From an uncultured Lachnospiraceae bacterium (lineage in GTDB: Bacteria; Bacillota; Clostridia; Lachnospirales; Lachnospiraceae), in assembly GCA_947243855.1 (NCBI GenBank), contig CAMXIK010000011.1, positions 40,657-104,656 on the forward strand: a DNA stretch of 64,000 bases, written 5' to 3'. A model generated the notes under the pieces. It was not told where the DNA came from. It did not search any database and saw only the letters and a list, made by a program, of their open reading frames with translations. Positions within the stretch are counted from its first letter, which is position 1, and each line of letters opens with the position of its first letter. Positions 26,700-35,994 of the stretch are shown here, in pieces. Position numbers and translations under genes: made by a program.

Positions 26700-27731
26700 T
26701 CATTTTTCAGTCATCTGCTCGCCGCATGGAATAGGTCTGCACATATCTGTGCCTGCATCGCACCAATCACATGCTTGAATCGGTTTATCATAATAATATA
26801 ATAATAATATTTTTTCCTTTAATTCTTCCGAATTTGCAGTTGTATTCAGCAAATCTACATATATATTTTCTTTGAAAAATTTCAGATCAGAACCATGACT
26901 AGCACGAGGACATATATATAATTTTCCATTTAGAATACATCTGCATTTATAATTACATTTTTTATATTGCGCGCCAAGTTGCGCTTTTGTCCGATTCCTT
27001 TTGGTCATATCGCCCATATCAAACCATGGTTTTCTATCCTGACAAAAAAACGCTATTTTTTCCTTTTTCAATACTTGACAATTATCACTTACCATCTCGC
27101 TTCTAGCGCCATAATCGCTCATATCAAGATGAATTTTTTTACATTTTAAGGCCTTGATCATTTCATCCGACAATTTAAATACGCCGTTTGTCTTAATGCA
27201 TACAGATTTAATTTTTGAATTTTCATTCGCAAATTCCAGTATCTTCACAAAATCCGGATAAATAAGCGGTTCTCCGCCCAACAAAACTAATTGTGTCAGT
27301 GAATCAATAGAATTCAACAAATTTTGCAATACCTGTATAATAGAATCTGCATTGATATGATACGGTTTATCATAATATTGCATCAGATTCGAACAATCTT
27401 TACATTTCAAGCTACAATATGTGGTCAGTACAACCTCTATTCTTGGCAGATAAACTTTACCTAAAAACAAAATGAGAACAGCATACTTTAATAAAACAAA
27501 TGGTAAAAAGACAACGGAGCAGCCCAGCGAAAATATCATCTTAAACATAACCGTAACATACTCTGCATTGGCTCTGCTATTCCGGTATTTTATTGATTCG
27601 TACATTGCATAGACGCCATTTCTGTCACCAAAAGCATATCTTAATATAAAATTGGGAATATGATACAGCAAAGATCGTTTAGTGGCGCTTATAAACATAT
27701 TATACTGATATTTAAGTCTTCTTTTTCTCAT
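26700..27731 (-). CDS. Radical SAM protein with N-terminal membrane segment
   Basis: This 343-aa protein has a radical SAM motif C106-x3-C110-x2-C113 (YCSLKCKDC), a LLGGEPLIYPDF glycine box and a Cys-rich end (CDWCDAGTDMCRPIPC). Ahead of the core, residues about 60-92 form a long hydrophobic stretch that looks like a membrane helix, unusual for this superfamily. The upstream Met at 27767 would overlap the GT4 gene by over 30 nt; ATG 27729-27731 with GAGG 7 nt upstream is preferred. It may modify a lipid-linked glycan at the membrane, which is inference. Confidence 0.75.
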   Translation of the reverse strand: MRKRRLKYQYNMFISATKRSLLYHIPNFILRYAFGDRNGVYAMYESIKYRNSRANAEYVTVMFKMIFSLGCSVVFLPFVLLKYAVLILFLGKVYLPRIEVVLTTYCSLKCKDCSNLMQYYDKPYHINADSIIQVLQNLLNSIDSLTQLVLLGGEPLIYPDFVKILEFANENSKIKSVCIKTNGVFKLSDEMIKALKCKKIHLDMSDYGARSEMVSDNCQVLKKEKIAFFCQDRKPWFDMGDMTKRNRTKAQLGAQYKKCNYKCRCILNGKLYICPRASHGSDLKFFKENIYVDLLNTTANSEELKEKILLLYYYDKPIQACDWCDAGTDMCRPIPCGEQMTEK

Positions 27732-27733
27732 AT

Positions 27734-28945
27734 TCATGCCTCTATAATCTCTACCCAACGTTTGCAAATTGCCTCAATATCATATATCCGGCTTCTCTCC
27801 TTCGCCTTTTGCGCATAAGTACGCCGCAATTCTTCCGACTGCAGCAATTCAACCATTGCAGCCGCCAGTTCCCTCTCACTATCATCAAGCGGATAAGAGG
27901 CGTCATACATTTTCTCCGAACACCTTTCCACAATAATTCCATATTCTGCATTGAGGCGCCCCTTTATTTCACCTTTATAACTCGGTGCAAGCTGTTCTCT
28001 CGCTCCGCTGATATAATCCGTCGCTATACACGGAACATCGCATGCAAGTGCTTCCTGCAACGCCGTACCAAATCCTTCATACAAAGATGGAAACGCAAAA
28101 ACCGCGCTCTTGGCTATATAATAATCCAAATTATTATTAAATCCATATAGCAGCACATGATTCTGCATTTTATAATCCAATATCAACTTTTCGAAATAAT
28201 CCTGCAGACCGCCAGTACCAAATATAACCAATTTTGCATCCGGTATTTGTCTAATCACTTCGCTAAACGCCCTGATTAAATGCCATTGACCTTTTTGTTT
28301 TTCCAATCTTCCTGCTGTTACCACCGTTTTATCTTTTACAAACCAATTTTCCTTTTCATCCGATATATCTTGAGCAATTTTTGCCTCTATGTCATTAAGA
28401 TCAATCGAGCAATAGCTTGCATACAATTTACTTCGATGCAATCCAAAGTTCTGGATCATATCTTCTTTTACTTCTTCTGACAGAGCGATAATCTTATCCG
28501 CTCTGTTATATAGCAGTCTGATCATCGGATTGATCAGCCAACGATAAAGAGGTTCATTAGACTGCTTGGCTGACATATTATTTACAATATTAAGAATCAC
28601 CTCACAGTATTGATTCCCTGTCAGCAAATTTGCGACATTGGCGCTATCCATATAGCTAATGCAGGCCGCATAGCGATTCTGTTTTTTCAGTTTACGAAGA
28701 GCCCTCATACGCCGTACAAAAACCCGTCCCTGATAAGCAAAACTCGTTCTGCTTTTTGATTCTGGAACTTTAAGAGATATAATTCTCCCCCGATAGGGAA
28801 ATTGTATATTCTGATCCGTGTTTAGCAGAATATCCACTTTCCACTCCCGCGGCAAGTGCGTTGTAATATTGGAAATGATCCTTGCTGCCCCGCCGCCATC
28901 TAATGCAGAACAAATCATTAAAATTCTCTTCTCACTACCTCTCAT
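27734..28945 (-). CDS. Family 4 glycosyltransferase
   Basis: This 403-aa GT4 enzyme opens with ILMICSALDGGGAARI, the acceptor-domain glycine loop. It then shows VVTAGRLEKQKGQWHLI and the donor-binding EGFGTALQEALACDVPC (E-x7-E type). The ribosome site before ATG 28945 is weak (GGTAGG), so a start a few codons in is possible. It lies 2 nt upstream of the radical SAM gene. Confidence 0.88.
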   Translation of the reverse strand: MRGSEKRILMICSALDGGGAARIISNITTHLPREWKVDILLNTDQNIQFPYRGRIISLKVPESKSRTSFAYQGRVFVRRMRALRKLKKQNRYAACISYMDSANVANLLTGNQYCEVILNIVNNMSAKQSNEPLYRWLINPMIRLLYNRADKIIALSEEVKEDMIQNFGLHRSKLYASYCSIDLNDIEAKIAQDISDEKENWFVKDKTVVTAGRLEKQKGQWHLIRAFSEVIRQIPDAKLVIFGTGGLQDYFEKLILDYKMQNHVLLYGFNNNLDYYIAKSAVFAFPSLYEGFGTALQEALACDVPCIATDYISGAREQLAPSYKGEIKGRLNAEYGIIVERCSEKMYDASYPLDDSERELAAAMVELLQSEELRRTYAQKAKERSRIYDIEAICKRWVEIIEA

Positions 28946-28982
28946 AACCTACCATACCGTTTCTGATATATTTCTAAACAAA

Positions 28983-30104
28983 TCAACTTAATATTGCTTT
29001 GTATATCTCTGAATAAGAAGCGCCTGTTTTTTCCCATCCAAATTGTTCCACTGCCATTTTTCTGCTTTCAATACCCATTTGGATTCTCAGCTCTTTGTCA
29101 TTGCATAACCTGATAATATCCTGCGCCAGCTGCTCCGGCGGAGCAATTAGACCATTACCCCGTATTAACTCTGCACTGCCCTCACAAGGCGACATTACAA
29201 TCGGCAAGCCACAGGCCATAGCCTCCAGCACTACGTTCGGCATACCTTCCTTTTTTGACGGGAGTACAAATATGTCCGCCTTTTGATAATACGCTACAAT
29301 CTGTTCTTTGTTTTTATACCCTGCAAAAGAAACATACTGTCCAATATTCTCCTTATTCACTATATCTTCCAATACACTTCTGTAAGGACCGTCTCCCACA
29401 ATTGTTAAGTGCACCATTTCGCTGCATTCTCTGACAATTTTCCCAATCTGAGGAAGCAGGAACTGCAAACCTTTTCTCTCAATCAGACGGGATACAAACA
29501 GTAAATTAGTGAAATTTCCCGAATGTTCCATCGGAAAATATTTGTCAGTATTCACTCCATTCGTTATTATCTTTATTTCTTTCTTGTCATAAAAGCCATA
29601 TGCAAGCTCTCTTAAACCGACGCTGTTTGCAACCAGATAATCTGCATTTTTCCAAATCACTTTAATGAACGGTGCAATCAGCTTATATATTATGTCGAAT
29701 CGTGCCTGAAATCCCGGAATATCTCCTCCGCCGAAACGAATCACATAAGGAAGACGATATTTTTTCTTCAACAGATATCCAATAGGCCCGCTGGGAATAC
29801 CAAAAAAAATCTGACAAATATCATACTTTTCACACTTTACTTTTTGTTTCGCAACAGGCCACGCTTTCATCAGATAATCAAACATTTCACCAAAGCTGCA
29901 ATGTTCTTGATTTTTTCGTTTAGAAGGAACGCGAAGAACTTCAACCCCATCTATGATTTCCCTACTGGGAAGTCCCTGATAATTTGCGGTAATAATTGTT
30001 ACTTCATGTCCTCGTCTACTAAAATCCCTTGTCAAATAATAGCAGGCATTCGCTCCGCCTCCGCCAATTGGAGGAAATTCATGCGATATGACTAATATCC
30101 TCAT
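28983..30104 (-). CDS. Family 4 glycosyltransferase
   Basis: This 373-aa GT4 enzyme begins ILVISHEFPPIGGGGANA and includes LLFVSRLIERKGLQFLL, IVGDGPYR and EGMPNVVLEAMACGLP, the canonical GT4 series with the E-x7-E pair. GGAG 7 nt upstream supports the start. It is the last glycan gene before the ATPase/nuclease module upstream of it (at higher coordinates). Confidence 0.9.
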   Translation of the reverse strand: MRILVISHEFPPIGGGGANACYYLTRDFSRRGHEVTIITANYQGLPSREIIDGVEVLRVPSKRKNQEHCSFGEMFDYLMKAWPVAKQKVKCEKYDICQIFFGIPSGPIGYLLKKKYRLPYVIRFGGGDIPGFQARFDIIYKLIAPFIKVIWKNADYLVANSVGLRELAYGFYDKKEIKIITNGVNTDKYFPMEHSGNFTNLLFVSRLIERKGLQFLLPQIGKIVRECSEMVHLTIVGDGPYRSVLEDIVNKENIGQYVSFAGYKNKEQIVAYYQKADIFVLPSKKEGMPNVVLEAMACGLPIVMSPCEGSAELIRGNGLIAPPEQLAQDIIRLCNDKELRIQMGIESRKMAVEQFGWEKTGASYSEIYKAILS

Positions 30105-30128
30105 CTTTATTCTCCACAGCTTTCTTTA

Positions 30129-30638
30129 TCAACATAACTCATCAACACTTTCTGACATGCTGTTAGGGCTTGTCCTCAAATTTCCTCCATGCTTCATAAA
30201 CGCTTTCTGAATCCTCAAGTATTGAGGATTAGTTCTAAGGTTTGGCACATTAGTTCTGTTTGATGTAACAATTCGTCCATACAGTTTATATCTGCCTACT
30301 GCTGGCAAAACAAACTGATATGTGGTTTCAATTTGATCTAATGCGTGCCGCAAATCCTGCCCCTTAAATTCAATCAAAACCGCCAATACCGATGATACAT
30401 CCACAATCATATTATCGCATTTCGTCGTATCTGTCGAATCAATCATTTGTCCGTCAACCCGATATACTGCCACTACATCTCCATTATTCTGTAATACATA
30501 GCGCTTCTTGTGTTCTTCAAGAGCAATCATCTTTCGTGTATCGCAGTTTTTCAGACATTGTTGTAATTCGCATTCCACATATTTCTTCTGTGTACTTTCT
30601 ATTGACTGGATGCATTCTAGCAGATGACTACAAGTCAT
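30129..30638 (-). CDS. Small PD-(D/E)XK nuclease-like partner of the ATPase
   Basis: This 169-aa protein has no close name I can give, but it shows a compact PD-(D/E)XK pattern: Asp75 in TTKCDNMIV, then Glu90-x-Lys92 in LIEFKGQD, followed by a helix with Gln102 (ALDQIETT). These are the usual metal-binding and catalytic positions of that nuclease fold. The AGGAG site and ATG lie inside the 3' end of the upstream ATPase gene (11-nt overlap), so the two proteins are made together. The Lys/Arg-rich tail could bind nucleic acid. Most likely it is the effector of a two-gene defence module. Confidence 0.6.
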   Translation of the reverse strand: MTCSHLLECIQSIESTQKKYVECELQQCLKNCDTRKMIALEEHKKRYVLQNNGDVVAVYRVDGQMIDSTDTTKCDNMIVDVSSVLAVLIEFKGQDLRHALDQIETTYQFVLPAVGRYKLYGRIVTSNRTNVPNLRTNPQYLRIQKAFMKHGGNLRTSPNSMSESVDELC

Positions 30639-31938
30639 TACGAATCTCCTGTTCTATCAGTTTATCGGTTGCTGTATTTAGAATTTCCGATATTTCATCT
30701 ATTTTGGCAGTGTCAATCATATGGTTTTCTCTATCAACAATATCCTGAGCCATATGATCTTTTAATCTGTATGCCGTTACCTTTTCCGCTGATATTCTGT
30801 ACTTTAATGGTACAATGTCTTCCGCATTATCCTGCCTATTTTCTACAAAAGAAGAATACATTGCCAGATTAGTCGCCGTCAAAATATATGGACTGTGCGT
30901 AGTAAGTACCACTTTACTATTTGTAGAATTAATCATCAACGCAATTAACTCTACCATTTTCTTCTGGGCATTTGGAAACAGATGGGCCTCCGGCTCTTCT
31001 ATCACCAAATAAACTCTTTGTTTATTTAAGATGATAGAAAAAATCATCAAGACAATCCACAATGCTTCCTGCTGCCCGGAAGATGCCTGCACAAGCTTCA
31101 CAAATTTCTGCGGGGAATAATAAATTCTCTCTCCGTTTTTATCGTTTACATATTCACCCTTTAGAATTTCAGTTACCAATTTTTGAGCTCTGTATACGCT
31201 AGAAAAATCAATCTCCGCCGAACTGGTCTTCTTCCGGTCTGTAATAATATCATCCAGCTTTTGAGAATATTGCTTTTGCAGGATCGTAATTCTCTCTATA
31301 AATTCGTTCATCAAAATATCATACTTATTCGGAGTCAGCATATGAAAAAAATCAGAATTAGTCGCTAACATACTTCTTCCCGCGGGAATGAAAACCGATG
31401 TATAATTTTGTCCAAATATTCGGTCAACATTGCTGTCGATCTTTTTGACAAAATCTTCGCGGCCGCTTACCCATAGTCTAAGATCTGCTGTTTGCCTTGT
31501 TTCGCTTCTCTCCTGCTGAATATAATACTCTCGAATATCTTTTATCAACTCCACACATTGTCTTTCTAATTCGGATGAGAAATGAATATTCGCATAGCCG
31601 CCTTGCAATTTTATCTCCATATATTCTTCATTATCAAAAGTATAGGTAACCGAAAAAGGCTCCATGTGTTTCGTTGTGCCAAAGTATTCCATAAACTTAG
31701 TTCTTAACTGTTTTCTAAAACTAACGGTGTTCCATACCGGAAATGGCAGCATTAGCACACTCTCTGGAATCATCAGGAACGTCTTAAGTTCCTCCGAAAT
31801 ACTTTTACAAAAAAAGACCGTCTTTGCAATCGTACTTTTTCCACTGGCCTGCTCGCCAATGAGAACCATCATTTCCTCGTCCACATTATTTTCAAAATAT
31901 TCTATCGGTCCAAGATTTTTTATCTTTATTTTACTCAT
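30628..31938 (-). CDS. OLD/AAA_15-type ATPase of a two-gene module
   Basis: This 436-aa ATPase has an SMC/ABC-like head: Walker A GEQASGKST (28-36), a signature-like SSGQQEALW near 290, Walker B YLVIEEPEAHLFP near 320 and a switch LTTHSPY. The long middle helical region is typical of AAA_15/AAA_21 (OLD-like) proteins. It lacks an OLD TOPRIM nuclease domain; the downstream small gene would supply the nuclease. AAGGAG precedes the ATG. ATPase plus nuclease pairs of this sort are common anti-phage systems (Gabija, PARIS and Septu share the logic), but I cannot match this pair to a named one. Confidence 0.75.
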   Translation of the reverse strand: MSKIKIKNLGPIEYFENNVDEEMMVLIGEQASGKSTIAKTVFFCKSISEELKTFLMIPESVLMLPFPVWNTVSFRKQLRTKFMEYFGTTKHMEPFSVTYTFDNEEYMEIKLQGGYANIHFSSELERQCVELIKDIREYYIQQERSETRQTADLRLWVSGREDFVKKIDSNVDRIFGQNYTSVFIPAGRSMLATNSDFFHMLTPNKYDILMNEFIERITILQKQYSQKLDDIITDRKKTSSAEIDFSSVYRAQKLVTEILKGEYVNDKNGERIYYSPQKFVKLVQASSGQQEALWIVLMIFSIILNKQRVYLVIEEPEAHLFPNAQKKMVELIALMINSTNSKVVLTTHSPYILTATNLAMYSSFVENRQDNAEDIVPLKYRISAEKVTAYRLKDHMAQDIVDRENHMIDTAKIDEISEILNTATDKLIEQEIRNDL

Positions 31939-31992
31939 AGATGCTCCTTCATAAGCAATTCTTTATTAACACCTATTTTATTTATAATACTC

Positions 31993-32934
31993 TTACTCTT
32001 CCGTATTCTCCACAATCTCTTTAATATTATAAGGCATGTCCACATGTGTTCCAAAGTAAACCTTCATCATAATCTCACTCATCAAGCCAAAAATAAACAT
32101 TAAGACGCCCATAATCATAAAAAACACCGTCAAAATCGGCGGAATAATATTATTTGACATTTTATAGCCTAACAAGAATAATACAACAGACCAAATGCCG
32201 CATGCCCCCCCTAACATACAGAATAAAATACCGAATGCGCCAAGGATATGCAGCGGCCGGGAGGCATATTTATTCCAAAACCAAACCGAAATCATATCCA
32301 CAAAACCTTTGATGGTTCTATGCCAGTTATACTTAGTCCTTCCCGATGTTCTCGCCCTGTGATTAACCACTACTTCGCCTACCTTGAAGCCCTTAATCTG
32401 CAAAATTGCCGGAATAAAGCGATGCTGTTCTCCATAAAGATTAATTCCTTTAAAACATTCCTTGCGATACACCTTCAAGGAACAGCCGCTGTCATGGATG
32501 CCATCGTGAACAAGCAGATATCTCAGCGCATTTGCGCCCCGGGAAATAAACCGCTTCATAAACGTATCTTTCCGGTTTTTGCGCCAGCCGGATACCACAT
32601 CATACTGCTTCTCCAGCATATAATCCAGCATTTTTGGAATATCCGCCGGATCATTCTGCCCGTCGCCGTCCAGCGTCGCAATAAACTCCTTCGTGGACGC
32701 TTTGATCCCCGCATCCATCGCGGCAGTCTGTCCGAAGTTCCTGCGGAATTGAATATATTTAAGCGGTTTCAGGGTTCGGCAAATCTGATCTGTCTGATCC
32801 GAAGAGCCGTCATTGATAAAAATAATTTCATAATCATACCCTGCGCTCTCGCACATCTGCTTAATTTCCTGATGTAGTTTTGCCACATTTCCTTCTTCGT
32901 TATAAACCGGTACTACAATTGATATGCTAAGCAT
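31993..32934 (-). CDS. Polyprenyl-phosphate glycosyltransferase (GtrB/DPM1-like)
   Basis: This 313-aa GT2 enzyme has ISIVVPVYNEEGNV, FINDGSSDQT, ATLDGDGQNDP (DxD) and SGCSLKVYRKE, then two C-terminal membrane helices (about 230-255 and 265-290). This is the GtrB/ArnC/DPM1 layout that loads a sugar on undecaprenyl phosphate. AGGA 7 nt before ATG 32932-32934 decides the start over the ATG 18 nt upstream. With a GT-C protein at 35995 it may form a three-component decorating system. A G7 run in the first membrane helix is short and in frame. Confidence 0.85.
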   Translation of the reverse strand: MLSISIVVPVYNEEGNVAKLHQEIKQMCESAGYDYEIIFINDGSSDQTDQICRTLKPLKYIQFRRNFGQTAAMDAGIKASTKEFIATLDGDGQNDPADIPKMLDYMLEKQYDVVSGWRKNRKDTFMKRFISRGANALRYLLVHDGIHDSGCSLKVYRKECFKGINLYGEQHRFIPAILQIKGFKVGEVVVNHRARTSGRTKYNWHRTIKGFVDMISVWFWNKYASRPLHILGAFGILFCMLGGACGIWSVVLFLLGYKMSNNIIPPILTVFFMIMGVLMFIFGLMSEIMMKVYFGTHVDMPYNIKEIVENTEE

Positions 32935-33073
32935 TGTCTCGTCCTTTTCCATTTTTATTTATTAATCATTCAAGGCTCCAAAACTATAATATCCCTTTTC
33001 CCTTATTTTGGCAATGTGCCTGCCCACATACTTCCAAATCAAATCCCTAAACCATCCGACAAATCAATAGTTC

Positions 33074-34222
33074 CTATTTGCTTACACAGCTTAATACCAC
33101 ATCGCAAATAAGGTTAACGTCTTCCATACCCAAATCCGCATAAATTGGAAGCGTCAATACCCTTTTTGATACGGCTAACGCAACCGGCGTTTTACTGCTG
33201 TCAAACATCCCCTCGTAGCAGTGGTACATACTTGTCAGAGGATAGAAATATTTCCGGGCGCCTATTCCATGTTCATCCAAAGCTTTAAAAATATCATCCC
33301 GTGAACATCCTGCCACTGTTTCGTCCACAACGATCGGGAAATATGCATAATTATGTTTTACCCCATCTTGCGGCATATCCAGTTGAATCCCAGATACCCC
33401 GGTCAATCGTCTCCTATATTCTTGATCTGCTTTTCTTCTTTTGTCTATTTCAGCATCCAGATGCCGCAGATTGCAAATTCCCATTGCGGCGACAAACTCA
33501 TTCATTTTCGCATTTCCGCCTACAAACTCTGTTGTCTCCGGCCCCGTGATCCCGAAATTTTTCCATTCGTTCAGCCGGGGTTTCAATGCAGAATCCTTAA
33601 AGCACACTGCGCCTCCCTCTATCGTATGGAATACTTTCGTGGCATGGAAACTGTACATAGACGCGTCCCCAAAAGACGCGCTGCTTTTTCCATCCTTCTC
33701 TACGGCAAACGCATGGGCTGCATCATATATGACTTTTAATCCATATTGATCGGCTACCTTCTGTATGTTCTCCGTATCGCATAGATTCCCGTAAACATGA
33801 ACCGGTATAATAGCGCAGGTTTTATCTGTAATCAATGCCTCCAGTTTCGCCGGATCAATCGTGAAATTGTCTGGTCTGATATCACAGAATATAGGTTTTA
33901 AATTTTTTCGCACAATCGCATGTGTCGTTGATGCAAAAGTAAACGGCGTCGTAATTACCTCGTCTTTATACTCACCCCGCTGATTCTTTTCTTTCCCAAG
34001 TCCCAGCGCCTCAATAATACATTCCAAAGCGAGATGTCCGTTCACAAAGAGCGCAATGTTATCCTTACTTATCCCCAGATATTCCGCCAGATTTTTTTCT
34101 AACTGCATATGTTTGACTCCCATATTGGTAAGCCAATGGGTTTCCCACATCTCTTTTATCTCTTCCACATATTCGTCCAGCGGCGGCATGGATGAATGCG
34201 TTACCAGTATTCTTTTATCCAA
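33074..34222 (-). CDS. DegT/PglE-like sugar aminotransferase
   Basis: This 382-aa PLP enzyme has Lys196 in SFHATKVFHTIEGGA and Asp167 in IYDAAHAF. Its direct partner upstream is a PglD-like acetyltransferase, so it is likely a 4-keto-sugar aminotransferase (PglE role) leading to a 4-acetamido sugar. The start is TTG 34220-34222, with GGAAGAG about 8 nt upstream. No UDP-GlcNAc 4,6-dehydratase (PglF) is seen in the window. Confidence 0.85.
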   Translation of the reverse strand: MDKRILVTHSSMPPLDEYVEEIKEMWETHWLTNMGVKHMQLEKNLAEYLGISKDNIALFVNGHLALECIIEALGLGKEKNQRGEYKDEVITTPFTFASTTHAIVRKNLKPIFCDIRPDNFTIDPAKLEALITDKTCAIIPVHVYGNLCDTENIQKVADQYGLKVIYDAAHAFAVEKDGKSSASFGDASMYSFHATKVFHTIEGGAVCFKDSALKPRLNEWKNFGITGPETTEFVGGNAKMNEFVAAMGICNLRHLDAEIDKRRKADQEYRRRLTGVSGIQLDMPQDGVKHNYAYFPIVVDETVAGCSRDDIFKALDEHGIGARKYFYPLTSMYHCYEGMFDSSKTPVALAVSKRVLTLPIYADLGMEDVNLICDVVLSCVSK

Positions 34223-34260
34223 CGTTCTCTTCCTTTCTCTGCAATCAAAATTCTCTATAT

Positions 34261-34908
34261 TTATTTAAAAACCCTCGATTCATCCTCCCATGATTTTGTT
34301 ATCCGTGCCGGATTCCCCATAGCAGCCACATGATCCGGAATATCATAAACCACAACAGAACCCATGCCAATCACCGAATGGCTTCCTATTTTAATCCGAT
34401 CCCTTATTGATGCACTGAGGCCGATATAGGTTCCCATTCCAATCTCTACATGTCCGCCCATCATAACGCCATCGGCTATCTGACAATGATCTCCGATTAT
34501 AGTATCATGTCCCACGCATGAATACTCCTGAACGGTCACATTATCTCCAATCACTGCATCCGCATTGATAACTACCCCTGCCCGCAGCATCACTCCCATT
34601 CCTATCGTCGCGGAAGGACTGATCCATGCCGTCCTATGAATTACATTTGCCAAGCCAAACCCTGCGTCCTTTACTTTATGATACAACGCAATTTTATCCT
34701 GCGGTTCTCCCTGCGCTATGAGAACCTCCGCATTACGGCCATTAAACTCCTCCCGAAACTCCGGAAAGGGCATTCTCCGCACCCCTTTGAAGATATCCCC
34801 AGAAACTATATCATCAATAAAAAGCACTTCATCCCATTTATTTAATTCAATGGCAATTTCCTTAATTTCTTTTCCGGCTCCTCCCGAACCATAAACCCCC
34901 AATACCAT
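34261..34908 (-). CDS. PglD/NeuD-family sugar N/O-acetyltransferase
   Basis: This 215-aa protein has a small Rossmann-like PglD_N head (LGVYGSGGAGKEI) and a left-handed beta-helix of hexapeptide repeats ending MGNPARITKSW. The active-site His of the family probably lies in the SCVGHDTIIGD region. Family members acetylate UDP-4-amino sugars or sialic acid. The adjacent DegT gene makes the amino-sugar reading more likely. GGAGG with 6-nt spacing gives a clear start. Confidence 0.85.
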   Translation of the reverse strand: MVLGVYGSGGAGKEIKEIAIELNKWDEVLFIDDIVSGDIFKGVRRMPFPEFREEFNGRNAEVLIAQGEPQDKIALYHKVKDAGFGLANVIHRTAWISPSATIGMGVMLRAGVVINADAVIGDNVTVQEYSCVGHDTIIGDHCQIADGVMMGGHVEIGMGTYIGLSASIRDRIKIGSHSVIGMGSVVVYDIPDHVAAMGNPARITKSWEDESRVFK

Positions 34909-34926
34909 TCAGCGCCTCCAATTATG

Positions 34927-35958
34927 TTATTTACGCTTTACTCCATGTATCAGTTTTCTCATTTTATCAATTCCTATCACTCTGGAAAGATAATAAGCTG
35001 CCTTTGTCCTGACAATCTCTTTGCCCGGAATCACAAAAAATTCGGATAAAATATCGTTCAATTCCTGTTGAGATAGATTCTTTTCCTCCATAATTTCAAA
35101 CCCTTTATTTTCATCCAGTTCCAGACATTCCGTCCCAAAATTTCTATGTGTGACCGGTTTTTCTTTATCATATATTAACGAATCGCAATGCTCTCCGGAA
35201 CCATCATATCCCCAATTTTTTACTTTGGAAACCGCCGGAAAAATCATTTTCTTCCCTTGTGCAATCATATAGCAGCCATACGCCAAATCATATGGCAAAA
35301 CTCTATCCCCTTCAATTAAGCCCGGAATATACCCAAGCATTGCCTTAACAAAATTACAGTATTGATTTACCCCCTGTCTATAAAAACAGCGCATGAATTT
35401 TAAACTTTTGTATCTGGTACGAAATAACTCGATTGTCATTTCCTCCTGCGCTTTCATCATCTTTCTATTCCAGCTTCCATAACCGAAAGCGGCAAAATAT
35501 ACATTGCTTGTAAAAACCGTTCCTTTTATCCGATCTGAACGGAATGGATATTTATACCCCGCAACCGCCAAAACATTTTCATCTTCCTCATACTGATCAA
35601 GGCACTTATTCATATACTCTAAAAAATTGGCCGAAAACTCATTGTCATCCTCCGAAAAGATAAATCTATCATGCTTTTCAGCCGCCGCCAGCCTCAATAG
35701 TTCCGTGTTTTTAAGCGACCCCTGATTTTTATCCTGTTTTAGAATAAAAACATTGGCAAAACCGCCTATTCCGCCTTCCAAATACGCCTTAATTTTTTCA
35801 TATCCCTCATAATGACCCTCTTTTGCAGGATAGTCCAGCCCAATATACAAATCCGTATCCTTTGCCCAAGGATTTCTCTGCAGAGATTCCACACATCTTT
35901 TGAAATGTTCATATCTGCACAATGTCGGGATGATAACCGGTGCATATTTCCTTTCCAT
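34927..35958 (-). CDS. GT-A glycosyltransferase-like protein
   Basis: This 343-aa protein opens with APVIIPTLCRYEHFKRCVES and has FIFSEDDNEFS, an acidic metal-site-like motif of a GT-A fold, near 105-115. It resembles GT2-like proteins often seen in Firmicutes capsule loci. The C-terminal ~80 residues are basic. GGAG 8 nt upstream fixes the start. Sugar unknown. Confidence 0.7.
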   Translation of the reverse strand: MERKYAPVIIPTLCRYEHFKRCVESLQRNPWAKDTDLYIGLDYPAKEGHYEGYEKIKAYLEGGIGGFANVFILKQDKNQGSLKNTELLRLAAAEKHDRFIFSEDDNEFSANFLEYMNKCLDQYEEDENVLAVAGYKYPFRSDRIKGTVFTSNVYFAAFGYGSWNRKMMKAQEEMTIELFRTRYKSLKFMRCFYRQGVNQYCNFVKAMLGYIPGLIEGDRVLPYDLAYGCYMIAQGKKMIFPAVSKVKNWGYDGSGEHCDSLIYDKEKPVTHRNFGTECLELDENKGFEIMEEKNLSQQELNDILSEFFVIPGKEIVRTKAAYYLSRVIGIDKMRKLIHGVKRK

Positions 35959-35994
35959 TTTTTACGCTCCAAACTCTTATCTCTTTTCAGCCCT

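Noticed and set aside
32205..32211. G7 run in the GtrB-like transferase
   Set aside because: Seven is short for slippage, and the frame is intact with normal family residues; not counted with the four long tracts.
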